DNA from: Saprospirales bacterium
GTDB taxonomy: Bacteria > Bacteroidota > Bacteroidia > Chitinophagales > JADIYW01
DNA length: 64,000 nt
Direction: 5' to 3'
Assembly: GCA_016711605.1 (NCBI GenBank)
Contig: JADJSS010000045.1
Location: 186,001 to 250,000, forward strand
The notes beneath the pieces are model-generated. The model worked only from the letters and a program-made list of their open reading frames with translations, made no database searches and was not told where the DNA came from. Both the position numbers and the translations under genes were made by a program. Position 1 is the first letter of the stretch, and each line of letters starts with the position of its first letter. This document shows, piece after piece, positions 48,404 to 58,627 of this stretch.

Positions 48404-49886
48404 TTATTCTTTAATAAATTTATCCGTTGCAGAAAAATCAGCATTCGATAATTTTAATAGGTACATACCTTTTGATAAAACAGAAGTGTTTATTGAATAA
48501 TCAAAAGTATTTTTTGGAATGATTTGATTGGATACTAATTTTCCAGTGATGTCAAAAATATCAAATACAACATCATTTTTATTGTTGTTATTAAAATGAA
48601 TAATCATATTTTCATTTACTGGATTTGGAAAAAATGAAATACCAGCTTCTGCTAATTTCTGATTTTTTATCGTTGTAATTACTGTGTTTTCCAATTCACG
48701 TTTCGTAATTAAACCTGCACGTCTGGTTAATAAATTAAAACGCATAATATCGGTTTGACCATTTGTAAATAAATTATAGCAAAGATCAGTTGAATAATCC
48801 ATGTAATCTTCAAACATATCTGGCCAATCTCTACCTAAATATGTTTTGGTACAAGTATTAATTGAAGTGTCGCAAGGATTTGTTGCACCACGAACAATAT
48901 TATTAGCAAATGCTTGTTCTTCTTCTGGTGTATCTTCAATAAAATCATCAATATTACAACCAGTTCCTGGTAAAATAACGTTGCCCCAAGTATGTTGTAA
49001 TCCTAAGTAATGACCAACTTCGTGAACTGTAGTTCTACCTTTATAATAAAACTGACGAAATCGTGCAGATGCTGAATCTCGTAAAAACCAATTATTTTGT
49101 CCAAAACCACGAAAATCAACAATAACACCATCATTATTTCCTTTATTCATTGCCAAAGGACCCCAATTTACTGCATTTGCTGGTGGTGTGGCAATGCCTA
49201 AAAGTGTTCCACAAGTGTCGCAAACATTTAAACAGGTTGGACATTTTCTGCTTTCTTTATTTAAGTCGCAAACCCAAATATTGATGTATTTATTTACATT
49301 CCATGCAGTTTTTCCTTTTGAATTTATAATTGGCAAAAAGTCTGTTTTTACTGCTTCGATATTTAAAGCGTATAATGCAATATTACTTATTGGTGACCAA
49401 CCAGTCAATGAGCCCAGTTCACCTTTTAGTTCTTGTGATGCCATTAGTATTTGCACCTGTTGGCGTTTTTTTAGCTAACTCAAATTTAATTCTTGCATTG
49501 CCTTGAAATGGTTTAAAAAATGGACGCAAATTAACGCTATCATCATTTAATAAATTATAATCTCTGTTTAAGGCGTCAATTTGTGATTGAATGATATCGT
49601 CTGGAATATTTTCGTATTTATTGTTACCTAGATAAACAATATGGACTACCACTTGAACAGTATACGTGGTATCTGTGTTGACACGCGTAGAATCAATACC
49701 TAAAATTTTGTTAGCTTGTTGATTTTGTAAGAAAGTATTGTATTCTTGTTGTAAAGTTGGATTGTTGTAAAACTCGTGTAAAATTTGCTGATCTAAACCA
49801 CATCGAATAATTTCTTGTGCATTACTTGCAAATAATAATCCGAAAGAAAATACAATGGATAAAATGATTTTAAAAGAATATTTCAT
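48404..49886 (-). CDS. Secreted M43 metalloprotease with T9SS sorting domain, frame broken
   Basis: Signal peptide from ATG 49886 (MKYSFKIILSIVFSFGLLFASNAQ). The propeptide-like region reads VQVVVHIVYLGNNKYENIPDDIIQSQIDALNRDY. The zinc motif is HEVGHYLGLQHTWG with FEDYMDYSTDLCYNLFT as the Met-turn. Several Cys pairs (CPTCLNVCDTC) are present. The C-terminus (FFPNPVNENMI ... FIKE) is a T9SS type A sorting domain. The upstream piece (49419-49886) and downstream piece are joined by removing one base from the T4 run around 49424-49427, giving NGITRTKGELGSL. Corrected length is about 494 residues. Confidence 0.9.
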
Positions 49887-49963
49887 TGCTAATTGTTTCC
49901 GCAAAAATAAACATTTTAACGTGTTTTAGTAAGTCAGAAATTATTAACAAGTAGTTAGTTACA

Positions 49964-50512
49964 TTAATTCAAAATCGGATCTTCTGGTAAAGCAGCGATT
50001 AGTTTGTGTTTTCCACCCATTTTATGCAGTACATCTTGCCACATATATTCGTGCATTCTAAATATTTCTGGAAAATCTTTGCAAATAATCCAACTGTTTT
50101 CATTCAGCTCTTCTTTTAATTGTTCTGCGTCCCAACCTGCATAGCCAACAAAAAATTTTATGTTGTGTGGCAATATTTTTTTCTCTTTTATGAGTTTTTT
50201 CAAAACTTCATAATCACCATTCCAATATAAATTGTCTTTGATATGAAATGAATTCGGAATAATATCACCATAAGAATGTATGTAATTTAGTCGATCCATT
50301 CCAACTGGTCCACCATAAAAAACGGTACTTTGAAATGCTGGAAAATTAGAAACCATTTCGTTTATTTTAAAGATGGATGGTCTGTTCAATACCAAACCCA
50401 ACGCACCATCTTTAGTGTTTTCGCAAACCAATGTTACCGTTCTTTTGAAAGCTGGATCTTTCATAAACGGTTCTGCTACCATTAAATCGCCTTTATTTAA
50501 GTCGTGAGTCAT
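49964..50512 (-). CDS. YqgE/AlgH family protein
   Basis: 182 residues. Family signatures: KGDLMVAEPFMKDPAFKRTVTLVCEN at the start, GALGLVLNRPS and VFYGGPVGMDRL. KFFVGYAGWDAEQLKEEL is the conserved GYAGW motif. A cytoplasmic protein of unclear role; AlgH was first tied to alginate regulation in Pseudomonas. It is intact and stands alone on the minus strand. Confidence 0.93.
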   Translation of the reverse strand: MTHDLNKGDLMVAEPFMKDPAFKRTVTLVCENTKDGALGLVLNRPSIFKINEMVSNFPAFQSTVFYGGPVGMDRLNYIHSYGDIIPNSFHIKDNLYWNGDYEVLKKLIKEKKILPHNIKFFVGYAGWDAEQLKEELNENSWIICKDFPEIFRMHEYMWQDVLHKMGGKHKLIAALPEDPILN

Positions 50513-50585
50513 TTGTTGTTGTTTATTTTTTTTATATTTATTGAAGCATTCAATGTGTCATAACTATGTCTTCACTTTCACTGTA

Positions 50586-51854
50586 TCAATATCTATCTTG
50601 TATCGAATTTATGTGTTTTACAGCAATTAATCTATCATATCGTTCACCAAAAGGAGTATAATAAATCAAAATGGTATAATCGTTTTCAGTATCAACATAA
50701 AATCCTTCTGTCATACTTTGGTCTTTAATTTTTGATGATTCATCTTTGAAAATATAACTATAATTATACAAACCTTGTTTTAGCTGAATAGTTGCTAAAT
50801 AACTTTGAGTTTCTAAATTATAATACATTTTTGAATTGTCGTCACAAACATAATCGTTAAACGCACCTACAACATAAAAATTGCCATTTTGCAATGGTGA
50901 TGGATAAGCTAAATTGAAATATACATTGCAATAATCTGCACCGTTAAAATAGCTGGGATTTTCAAATGATTCATTGTAAAAAAGTCCGTTTAAATCTTTA
51001 TAAAATTGATATTTTGAGGTTTGCTGTGGTATGTCGTAACGTAAATAAAAATTATTTTCAGTAGTTGTAATATTAAACGCTTTTATATTTTCACCACGAA
51101 AACGAATGGAACGAATATCGAATTGTCGAAATTCTCTTCCAGTTGGATAGGTAAGCACATCATTAAAATCAAAATTTAATTCATTGTTTCCAACTAATAA
51201 AGGTTTGATGTTTGTTTTGGCGTTGTCCCAACGATAATTTTGTAAAACGGTAGCAGAAATTTCCATTTGAGCGTTGTCAATTGGAAAACCTTTATGGTTT
51301 ACTTTGAAAACAACTTCTTGATATTTGTCGCGATTATACATGCTTCGTGGATAGGCAACACCAGCATCCACGACCACTTTTGGCTCACTAATCATAAAAC
51401 GACGAACAAATGTTGGATTGTCTTTATTGGTTTCATAAACAATTAACGCATAATTTCCAGATTTTTCAACTTTCATGTCAAAATTTGGAAACTGTAATTT
51501 ATAATGAACATAGCTAATTTTTGTTCCATTAGAGAATTGATAATCATTAATCGTTGATTCTGTAAAACCATCAATATATTCCATAATGTTTAAACTGCTT
51601 GGCTGCCAATCTGCATTACATTGTATAACTGTGTAATAATATGTTTTTGGTTTAGTTGAAAGATCATCGAAATGCAAATCAAGTTTTTCTGAAGAATTTA
51701 ATTGAATAATTGGCATGGCTAATTCGTAACCAGACGGAAATAATTGAACTGTTTTTATAGTACTTGAATAGATTTTATTTTCATAAACATCAGCATTCAA
51801 CACTGTGTAGAGCATCCAAAAACAAGATAATAGAATTGCTTTGTATATTCGCAT
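50586..51854 (-). CDS. DUF5103 protein, type IX secretion system plug protein
   Basis: 422 residues. Signal peptide 1-22 (YKAILLSCFWMLYTVLNADV). The family start has YTVIQCNADWQPSSLNIMEYIDGFTE, then FPNFDMKVEKSGNYALIVYE, GREFRQFDIRSIRFRG and a C-terminal CBM48-like region VVGAFNDYVCDDNSKMYYN. DUF5103 is annotated as the T9SS plug that closes the Sov translocon channel. Its presence agrees with the four T9SS cargo proteins in this window. Confidence 0.9.
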   Translation of the reverse strand: MRIYKAILLSCFWMLYTVLNADVYENKIYSSTIKTVQLFPSGYELAMPIIQLNSSEKLDLHFDDLSTKPKTYYYTVIQCNADWQPSSLNIMEYIDGFTESTINDYQFSNGTKISYVHYKLQFPNFDMKVEKSGNYALIVYETNKDNPTFVRRFMISEPKVVVDAGVAYPRSMYNRDKYQEVVFKVNHKGFPIDNAQMEISATVLQNYRWDNAKTNIKPLLVGNNELNFDFNDVLTYPTGREFRQFDIRSIRFRGENIKAFNITTTENNFYLRYDIPQQTSKYQFYKDLNGLFYNESFENPSYFNGADYCNVYFNLAYPSPLQNGNFYVVGAFNDYVCDDNSKMYYNLETQSYLATIQLKQGLYNYSYIFKDESSKIKDQSMTEGFYVDTENDYTILIYYTPFGERYDRLIAVKHINSIQDRY

Positions 51855-51905
51855 AAAGATTTTATATCAAATTTCTTTCCAAAAATATAAATTAGTACGC
51901 AACAA

Positions 51906-52832
51906 ATGGAATTCAGCACTAAAATAACCATTACACCATCATCAAATTTAATTTCACATCAGCATAATTTGTGGTTAATTGGTTCTTGTTTTACTGAAAA
52001 TATAGGTGATTTGCTTAAGGAATTTCAATTCCAAACGTACCAAAATTCTCATGGAATTATATATAATCCAATTTCTATTTTTAATGCAATTGATGAAGTT
52101 TCGAGTTTGAAAATTTATACTGAAAATGATTTATTGAAACAAAATGAGTTATACGTTTCATTAAATCATCATGGAAAATTTTCTGGTTTAGATAAAAATG
52201 CTGTTTTGGCTGAAATTAATATTGAAATTGAAAAAGCAAATACTCACTTTAAAAAATCAGATTTTGTTGTTATTACACTTGGAACTTCTTTTGTTTACGA
52301 ATATGCAGATTCAAAAAAAATAGTTGCCAATTGCCATAAAATTCCGAATACAAAATTCACAAAACGTCTTTTGAAAATTGAAGAAATTGTTGCTACTTTT
52401 GATTCAATTCAATCATCATTAAAAGATAAAAAAATAATTTTTACCGTGAGTCCAGTTCGGCATTGGCGCGACGGTGCTGTAGAAAATCAACGCAGCAAAA
52501 GTATTTTAATTGAGAGTATTCATCAAATTATTGAACAACATTCGAATTGTTTTTATTTTCCAGCTTATGAAATAATGATGGACGAATTGCGCGATTATCG
52601 GTTTTATGAAAAAGATATGTTGCATCCAAATTCGGTTGCTGTTGAATATATTTGGCAACGATTTTCTGAAACATATTTTTCAGCATTTACGCAAACTTTA
52701 AATCAACAAATTGCAAAAATAAACTTATTGTTGCAACATCGAATAAAACATGAAAATACCAATGAACAAAAGCAGTTTGAGGCGTTAGTGAAAAATCAAT
52801 TGAAAAATTTAAAGAAGAAAATCCAGATTTAA
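51906..52832 (+). CDS. GSCFA-family protein
   Basis: 308 residues. The GSCFA motif is LIGSCFTENIG at residues 24-34, followed by HGIIYNPISIFNAI and VVITLGTSFVYEY. KIIFTVSPVRHWRDG and RFYEKDMLHPN give the SGNH-like block with DxxHP. The family is related to SGNH esterases; the substrate is unknown. It ends 10 bp before the convergent kinase gene and is divergent from the plug gene. Confidence 0.9.
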   Translation: MEFSTKITITPSSNLISHQHNLWLIGSCFTENIGDLLKEFQFQTYQNSHGIIYNPISIFNAIDEVSSLKIYTENDLLKQNELYVSLNHHGKFSGLDKNAVLAEINIEIEKANTHFKKSDFVVITLGTSFVYEYADSKKIVANCHKIPNTKFTKRLLKIEEIVATFDSIQSSLKDKKIIFTVSPVRHWRDGAVENQRSKSILIESIHQIIEQHSNCFYFPAYEIMMDELRDYRFYEKDMLHPNSVAVEYIWQRFSETYFSAFTQTLNQQIAKINLLLQHRIKHENTNEQKQFEALVKNQLKNLKKKIQI

Positions 52833-52842
52833 AACTTAATTT

Positions 52843-54611
52843 TTAATCTATTAAAATTGGAATTTCAATATGCATTTTTGCATTAAACGCATTTATAAAT
52901 TCGATGGTATGTTTTCCATGCAACAAATCAACCACAGAAATAATTGATTGTATTTTATCGTCTTTTCATTGATATATGTACCAGTACATTGCACTCGAAT
53001 TTGTGCTTCTTTTATCGAACTCAATACATAAACATTAATACTAAGTTGTTCAGCTTTGTGATATGAAAAATAAGTAACTAAATTTTGAACAAAATCATAC
53101 AAAACACTTTGTGATGCAATTGATATTTTGGCTGGAATATTTAAGTTGTAAGTGAAATTTATTTTAGAATTTATTTTGAAGTTTTCTAGTAAATCTTTTA
53201 AAGCAACTAACAAACCAAATTTTTGCAATGTTGGTGGTAAAAATACATGTGATAAATTTCTTATGTTATTGCAAATTTCATCCGTGTTTTTTAAGATTTC
53301 TTTTAATTCAATTTCTTCCATTGTGTTTTTTGCTTTAATAGATGAAATCTTCATTTTTGTTGCAGATAACATAATGCCAATTCCATCATGTAATTCCTGA
53401 CCTACACGTTTACGTTCATTGAGTTGTCCTTCAATTAAAGAAAAATTATTTTGTGCATGCATATTGCTCATGTCTTTCTTTAGTTGTTCATTATTTCGAA
53501 TAATTTGCAACAAACGATACACTGCACTTACGCTTATAATTGCACCTAAAATAAACGCATTCGAATAAGTGTAAATCTGTCCAATATAAACACCAAACAC
53601 ATCACGTCCAAATTCTGGTTGTGGATAGAAAAGAAAAAACGAAAATGAAACAAAATAAATAAAAGCAAAAAGTATTAAAGAGCGATCGTTGCTATTTAAA
53701 AAGGAAATAAGAAATGTAAAAATCATAGTTATAAAACTTATAACCACAAAAATATTTTGAATTATAATAAACGTATGTTGTGCTGAGTTACTTAAAATTC
53801 CTACTATAAATGAGATACCAACGAGTACCAAACCAAAGTAAATAAAGTACCGTAATATATTTTGAAGTTGTGGAAGGAAAACTCGTTTTGATAAAAATCC
53901 TTTTAAAAAAATAAGTGAAGTTATTAGATAAAGTGATAAGATAATTTTCTTAAAAAATAAATCAATATTTGGATAATTTGGCCATAGCAATTCGTACGCT
54001 AAGTTGTTTTTTATAAATAAATAAGCAGCACCAACAAATAAATAAGCACAGTAATAGAGATAGTTTTTTGCGCGAACAAATAAAGTGAGTAACAAACAAA
54101 TAAAAATGTATAACGCTAAAATTCCATAAAATGCACCACGTGTTAATTCGAGTGCTTGTGTGCGATTAAACTTTGCATCTTTTTTCCAAATTAAAATTTT
54201 TAATGATGAGTAGGAATGAAAATCATTATCATGAAATGTGAAAAGTATATTGTTTTGTTGGTGTGCAGCCAACGTAAACGGAAAGGCAACGTTTCTGTCG
54301 TAATATAATCGTTTGTCAAAGTTCTTTGAAATGAAATTATAATGTTGTTTTTGAATTCCATTTTCATATTGAGTCACATTTATTTTATCAATTAATTGAA
54401 TAGGAATTTCAACTAGAATATCTTCGGTTTCATTTTGATTATTTAGTATTGGTAAAACATAAACTAATGAATCAGCTTTGCTTTTTTTTATCAAAAAATC
54501 TGTTGCAGGTTGGCAACGCATTTTCTTATCAATAATGAAATTATTAGTTGCTTTTGCTGTATGGCAAACTATCAATAAATACAAAATTATATGCCATGTC
54601 CAGCTGTTCAT
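52843..54611 (-). CDS. 7TMR-DISM sensor kinase with intact H-box but degenerate ATP-binding domain (frame broken)
   Basis: From ATG 54611 (MNSWTWHIILYLLIVCHTAKA, signal peptide). It has a periplasmic 7TMR-DISM extracellular domain and seven membrane helices (about residues 160-370). The DHp helix is ERKRVGQELHDGIGIMLSATK, with the phospho-acceptor His408. The following CA domain is badly eroded: the N-box reads YDFVQNLVTYFSYHKAEQL without the Mg-binding Asn, the G1 position reads CTGTYINEK instead of DxGxG, and no G2 glycines are present. The last part (DKIQSIISVVDLLHGKHTIEFINAFNAKMHIEIPILID) aligns with the end of a CA domain when one A is restored in the T4 run at 52963-52966, giving the stop at 52843-52845. 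It should be phosphorylatable but unable to bind ATP. It follows the partner kinase by 16 bp. Confidence 0.85.
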
Positions 54612-54627
54612 ATAATAGCTTTTATAG

Positions 54628-56415
54628 TTAAGATGATATGAATAATAGTGCCTCTTTTTCGTTCGACAGAAAATAAATATTTCCATTCAAACTGTTTATG
54701 CGCGATTCAATATTTAACAATCCAATTCCTTTTTGATTGTGTTCTATAAAACCTTTTCCATTATCAATAAATTTTAAAATTAAATCATGTTGATCTATTT
54801 TACTTTGAATAGTTACTTCAGTAGCATTTGCATGTTTAAAAATATTATTGGATAATTCTTGACAAATTCTATAAATATGTGCGTTAGCAATTGCGTTTAA
54901 CTTAAAATCATCTTTTATAGTATCAAAAACATAGGTGACATTTTTTTCTGCATTTAATTTATCCGTTGAAGTGTGAATTAATTCATAGTAATACATGTTT
55001 TGTAAATCAGGTGTTACGTAATTGCTCGTGATGTTTTTTAAATCTTGTAATGTGTTATGTAAGTCTTTTAATACTGTTGGAATTACTTTGTTTTCATTGC
55101 TATGCTGTTGAAATTGTTCAATTCTTTTTTCAAGATTTTTAATATCTATTTTTAATGTGTTGTCGATGGAATCAGTAATTTTTTCACGTTCTTCTTCTTG
55201 TCCAAGTACAAATGTATTGATGTTTCTTTTTTGCAAATATTCTAAACGTTTATATGTTAAGTTATTTTTTCTGACAAGAAAATGATAATTAAAAACAACA
55301 AAAATACAGATGAAAAGTAATTCAACAAGAGTTAAGATCAAGTTGATTTGTGAAACAAAAATGGATGAATTAAACAATTGAAATCCTGAAATTTTATTTA
55401 AGATTTCAGAACGTCCATAGATTGTGTTTAAGAAAATAAACCAATTGAAAATATGCAATAACATAGTTACTGCAATCCATAAAATTTCTCTTCTTTTTGA
55501 TTCATTGAAAGCATAAAATGACAATGAAAATACTGAAATGGTATAAACACAGAATAGTATGCAAATGGTGTCGTAAAACGCGTTAAAGCTAATAAAATAA
55601 GGTGTTTTAATGATTTGTAAAATAAGTAATACAGCAGAAAATACTAAACAGATAACAAGTATGGTGTTTAGGATTGTTTGATAGCTTATTTTTTTAAATT
55701 GAGAAGTAAAAAAGCTTTTTATAAATAAAATATGAGAATAAAAATATCCAACTATAGCTACAATAATAATATATTTTTGTGCTAAAACAGAAAAACTCCA
55801 AATGTATTGATATCCAATTCCTGTGTAAAGAAAGTAAAATATTAAACTAAAAATATTGATAACTGCATACAGAATAAAATAATTACTTCTGCTAAATATA
55901 TAGAAGCATATTAACAACATTAAAAACATAAAAAAGATACCTAAAAAGAAACCTAAAAATATATTATCGTGATTTGAATGTTTTATAAATGAATTTTCAG
56001 TGTCTAATTTTATAGTAAAGGCAAGCGGTTCCCATTGTTTGTGAATTTTTATGTAAAGCTGTCTACTTTCACTGGCATTTAATTCTAATGGAAAAATAAA
56101 ATTACTGTGTTTGAAAACTCTTTTTTTAAATAAAATAGCATCACCTAAAATGGTACTTTTATTGTTTTCAATAATTTCAATCTTATCAATTGTTGGATTA
56201 ATAATACTTATATACAGTTGTTTGTTTACTGCAGTTGTATTTTTTATGTCAAATTTGAAAATTGAATCTTGTGTATTGTTTTTATACTTGTTTAAAGTGC
56301 TATATATTTCTTGCTGCTTAAAAGAATTGTCAATAACAATATCTTTTCCAAAAATAAAATTGGAAATCAGCATCAAAAGCAAGTATAGAATTGTTTTGTT
56401 TGGAATCACTCGCAA
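54628..56415 (-). CDS. 7TMR-DISM sensor kinase with intact ATP-binding domain but Asp in place of the phospho-acceptor His
   Basis: 595 residues: signal peptide, 7TMR-DISM extracellular domain (about 25-145), seven membrane helices (about 152-380), then the kinase core. In the H-box, ER(K)xIxxxLHD is replaced by QEEEREKITDSIDNTL, with Asp418 (codon at 55162-55164) at the His position. The CA domain looks complete: N-box ELSNNIFKHANATEV (Asn523/524), G1 DNGKGF (551-556) and G2 KGIGLLNIESRI (562-573). It should bind and hydrolyse ATP but cannot autophosphorylate on His. It overlaps the YjbR start by 10 bases and leads the kinase gene at 52843. No response regulator is adjacent. Confidence 0.87.
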   Translation of the reverse strand: MRVIPNKTILYLLLMLISNFIFGKDIVIDNSFKQQEIYSTLNKYKNNTQDSIFKFDIKNTTAVNKQLYISIINPTIDKIEIIENNKSTILGDAILFKKRVFKHSNFIFPLELNASESRQLYIKIHKQWEPLAFTIKLDTENSFIKHSNHDNIFLGFFLGIFFMFLMLLICFYIFSRSNYFILYAVINIFSLIFYFLYTGIGYQYIWSFSVLAQKYIIIVAIVGYFYSHILFIKSFFTSQFKKISYQTILNTILVICLVFSAVLLILQIIKTPYFISFNAFYDTICILFCVYTISVFSLSFYAFNESKRREILWIAVTMLLHIFNWFIFLNTIYGRSEILNKISGFQLFNSSIFVSQINLILTLVELLFICIFVVFNYHFLVRKNNLTYKRLEYLQKRNINTFVLGQEEEREKITDSIDNTLKIDIKNLEKRIEQFQQHSNENKVIPTVLKDLHNTLQDLKNITSNYVTPDLQNMYYYELIHTSTDKLNAEKNVTYVFDTIKDDFKLNAIANAHIYRICQELSNNIFKHANATEVTIQSKIDQHDLILKFIDNGKGFIEHNQKGIGLLNIESRINSLNGNIYFLSNEKEALLFISS

Positions 56416-56765
56416 TTTTTTAGTTCTTCTTGTATTTTTTTAGACATACTTTTTACCACTTGCTCATAAGAATGATCAATCATTTTATAAAATTCTTTTT
56501 CAGAAAATTCACCTGTATATTTTACTGTATTCCAATGTTTTTTATTCATATGATAACCTGGTTTTACACTTTCATATTTTTCACGTAATTCAATTGCTAA
56601 TGCTGGTTCGCATTTTAAATTCACAGAAATTTCTTCATCATTTATATTCGTCAATAAAAATAGTTTACCAAACACTTTAAAAACCAGTGTTTCTTCGTCA
56701 AATGGAAAATCTTCTGTTACAACTTTCTTTTTTAAACAATAGTTTCTGATTTCTTCTAATTGCAT
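56406..56765 (-). CDS. YjbR/MmcQ family protein
   Basis: 119 residues. MQLEEIRNYCLKKKVVTEDFPF opens the family; VFKVFGKLFLL, LKCEPALAIELREKYESVKPGYHMNKKHWNTV and the final LIDxSYxxV-type helix (MIDHSYEQVVKSM) are diagnostic of the YjbR fold, a double-wing structure seen in small DNA-binding-like proteins. It is the first gene of a minus-strand operon with the two kinases and diverges from aceK by only 23 bp. Confidence 0.9.
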   Translation of the reverse strand: MQLEEIRNYCLKKKVVTEDFPFDEETLVFKVFGKLFLLTNINDEEISVNLKCEPALAIELREKYESVKPGYHMNKKHWNTVKYTGEFSEKEFYKMIDHSYEQVVKSMSKKIQEELKNCE

Positions 56766-56788
56766 ATCTTTACAATTTTAAATTTATT

Positions 56789-58509
56789 ATGGACAAAGAT
56801 AAAACGATACACGAAGTTGCTTCTTATATTTGCGAAAAATACGATATTTTATTGGCAACATTCAATGAAATTACTGCGTATGGTAAAGAATATTTTGAAC
56901 AAAAAAGATTTCACGAACATCATGCACAACAACAAAATAGATACCGATTATACGGTAATTATGTAAAAGATGTGTATGCTAAAACACAGTCTTTACTTCA
57001 GGAAAACCTTTATAATGTAGCATATTGGAAAGATATTAAAAATGAATTTTCTCATTTAATTAAAGAAAAACCACATCGTTTAAATTCTGAAACTTTTTAT
57101 AATTCTATTACCAGAAAAGTTTTTTTTGACAAAAGTTTTAATGCTGATATCGAATATTTCGATTACACAGATTATAAACCAATGCCTAAAATGGATAAAG
57201 AAGTTTTTGATGTAATTGATGTTTCACATTTTTCTCCTTTAGTCATCAAACAAATTATTAAACATTTTCAGTTTACTGTTAAATTTGAAGATATTGACCG
57301 CGATTGCCAAAAAATTTTCGACGAAGTGGCTCCATCTATAATTCATCAAAAATCAAATTTATTTATTGATAGAGTAGAGATTTTAAAAACAGTTTTTTAT
57401 CGAAATCGCGGTGCCTTTATTGTTGGTAGAATTTTTTACAAAATTGGTCAATGCCAATTGTAATTCCTTTGTTAAATGAAGAAAATGGTGTTTTTGCAGA
57501 TGCAGTAATTACGGCACCTGCAGAGATTTCTATCATTTTTTCGTTTACTCGTTCTTCCTTTTTCGCACATACAAAATATCCAGCACAACTAATTGATTAT
57601 TTAAAATCTATGCTAACACACAAAGCAGTAGGTGAGTTGTACGATTCGATTGGTTATTATCGTCATGGAAAAACTATTTTATATCGCGATTTAATGAATT
57701 ACATTCATAATCATGATGATAAATTTATTATAGCACCAGGTATCAAAGGTATGGTGATGGCAGTTTTTACTACTCAATATTATAATTTCGTTTTTAAAAT
57801 TATTCGAGACAAATTTGCGCCACCAAAAAATTGTACTCGAGATTTTGTCATTAAAAAATATGAAGAAGTAGAAATAAATGATAGAGTTGGTAGAATGGCA
57901 TATGCACATTTATTTGAAAATTTAGAATTTCCACGCAATCTTTTTACATTTGAATTAATTAAAGAATTACAAGATACTTGCGCTGAAAGTGTAGATTTTA
58001 TTGGTGATAAAGTCGTAATCAAACATGTTTATATAGAACGAAGAATGACGCCTTTAAATATTTATTTACAAAAAGCAAATCCAATTGATGCTTGTCGAGT
58101 AATTTTAGATTATGGTTTTTGTATAAAAGAATTAGCTGCTGCCAATATTTTTCCTGGTGATTTATTATTGAAAAATTTTGGTGTAACACGTCATGGTCGA
58201 GTAATTTTTTACGATTATGATGAAATTGCAAAAGTAACAGAATGTCGTTTTCGTAGAATTCCTGTTTATAATGATGATGATGATACACGTGGAAATACTG
58301 AAATGATTACTGCTGAAGCAAACGATATTTTTCCTGAAGAATTTAAAGCATTTATGGCACCAGATGGACCAATTGGTGAAATATTTTTAGCAGAACACAA
58401 TGAAATATTTGATCCAAAATATTGGCGCGATATTCAAAAACAAATTGAAGCAGGCGAATATTTACGCTTTTATGCGTACGATAAATTTAAAAGATTTAAA
58501 ATTTCATGA
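56789..58509 (+). CDS. aceK: Isocitrate dehydrogenase kinase/phosphatase AceK, frame broken
   Basis: About 573 residues, the usual length of the family. AceK switches isocitrate dehydrogenase off and on by Ser phosphorylation and dephosphorylation at the TCA/glyoxylate branch. The N-terminal regulatory half (56789-57463) ends GAFIVGRIFYKIGQ. The kinase/phosphatase half has MPIVIPLLNEENGVFADAVIT, the nucleotide loop APGIKGMVMAVFTT, VFKIIRDKFAPPKN with the ATP-contacting Lys, and GDLLLKNFGVTRHGRVIFYDYDEI with the catalytic Asp pair. The frames join when one A is restored near 57450 (GQMPIVIP). Family members are best known from Proteobacteria. The isocitrate lyase and malate synthase genes expected beside it are not in the window. 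Confidence 0.93.
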
Positions 58510-58627
58510 TACAAAACATAGCTAAATCTTGATTCAAGTCAACTTATTATTGTTTTTCATTATATTGAAAATATTTTAACTCGTATGCAACCGTTTATTT
58601 TTTTATTACATCTTTATAAAAAAAAAG

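Noticed and set aside
48404..49456. A protease starting MQILMASQELKG without a signal peptide
   Set aside because: The first 16 or so residues are read in the wrong frame; the true N-terminus with signal peptide lies upstream at 49886 and joins after removing one base.
57451..58509. A separate gene starting MPIVIPLLNEENG
   Set aside because: This is the C-terminal half of AceK after a one-base loss, not an independent gene.
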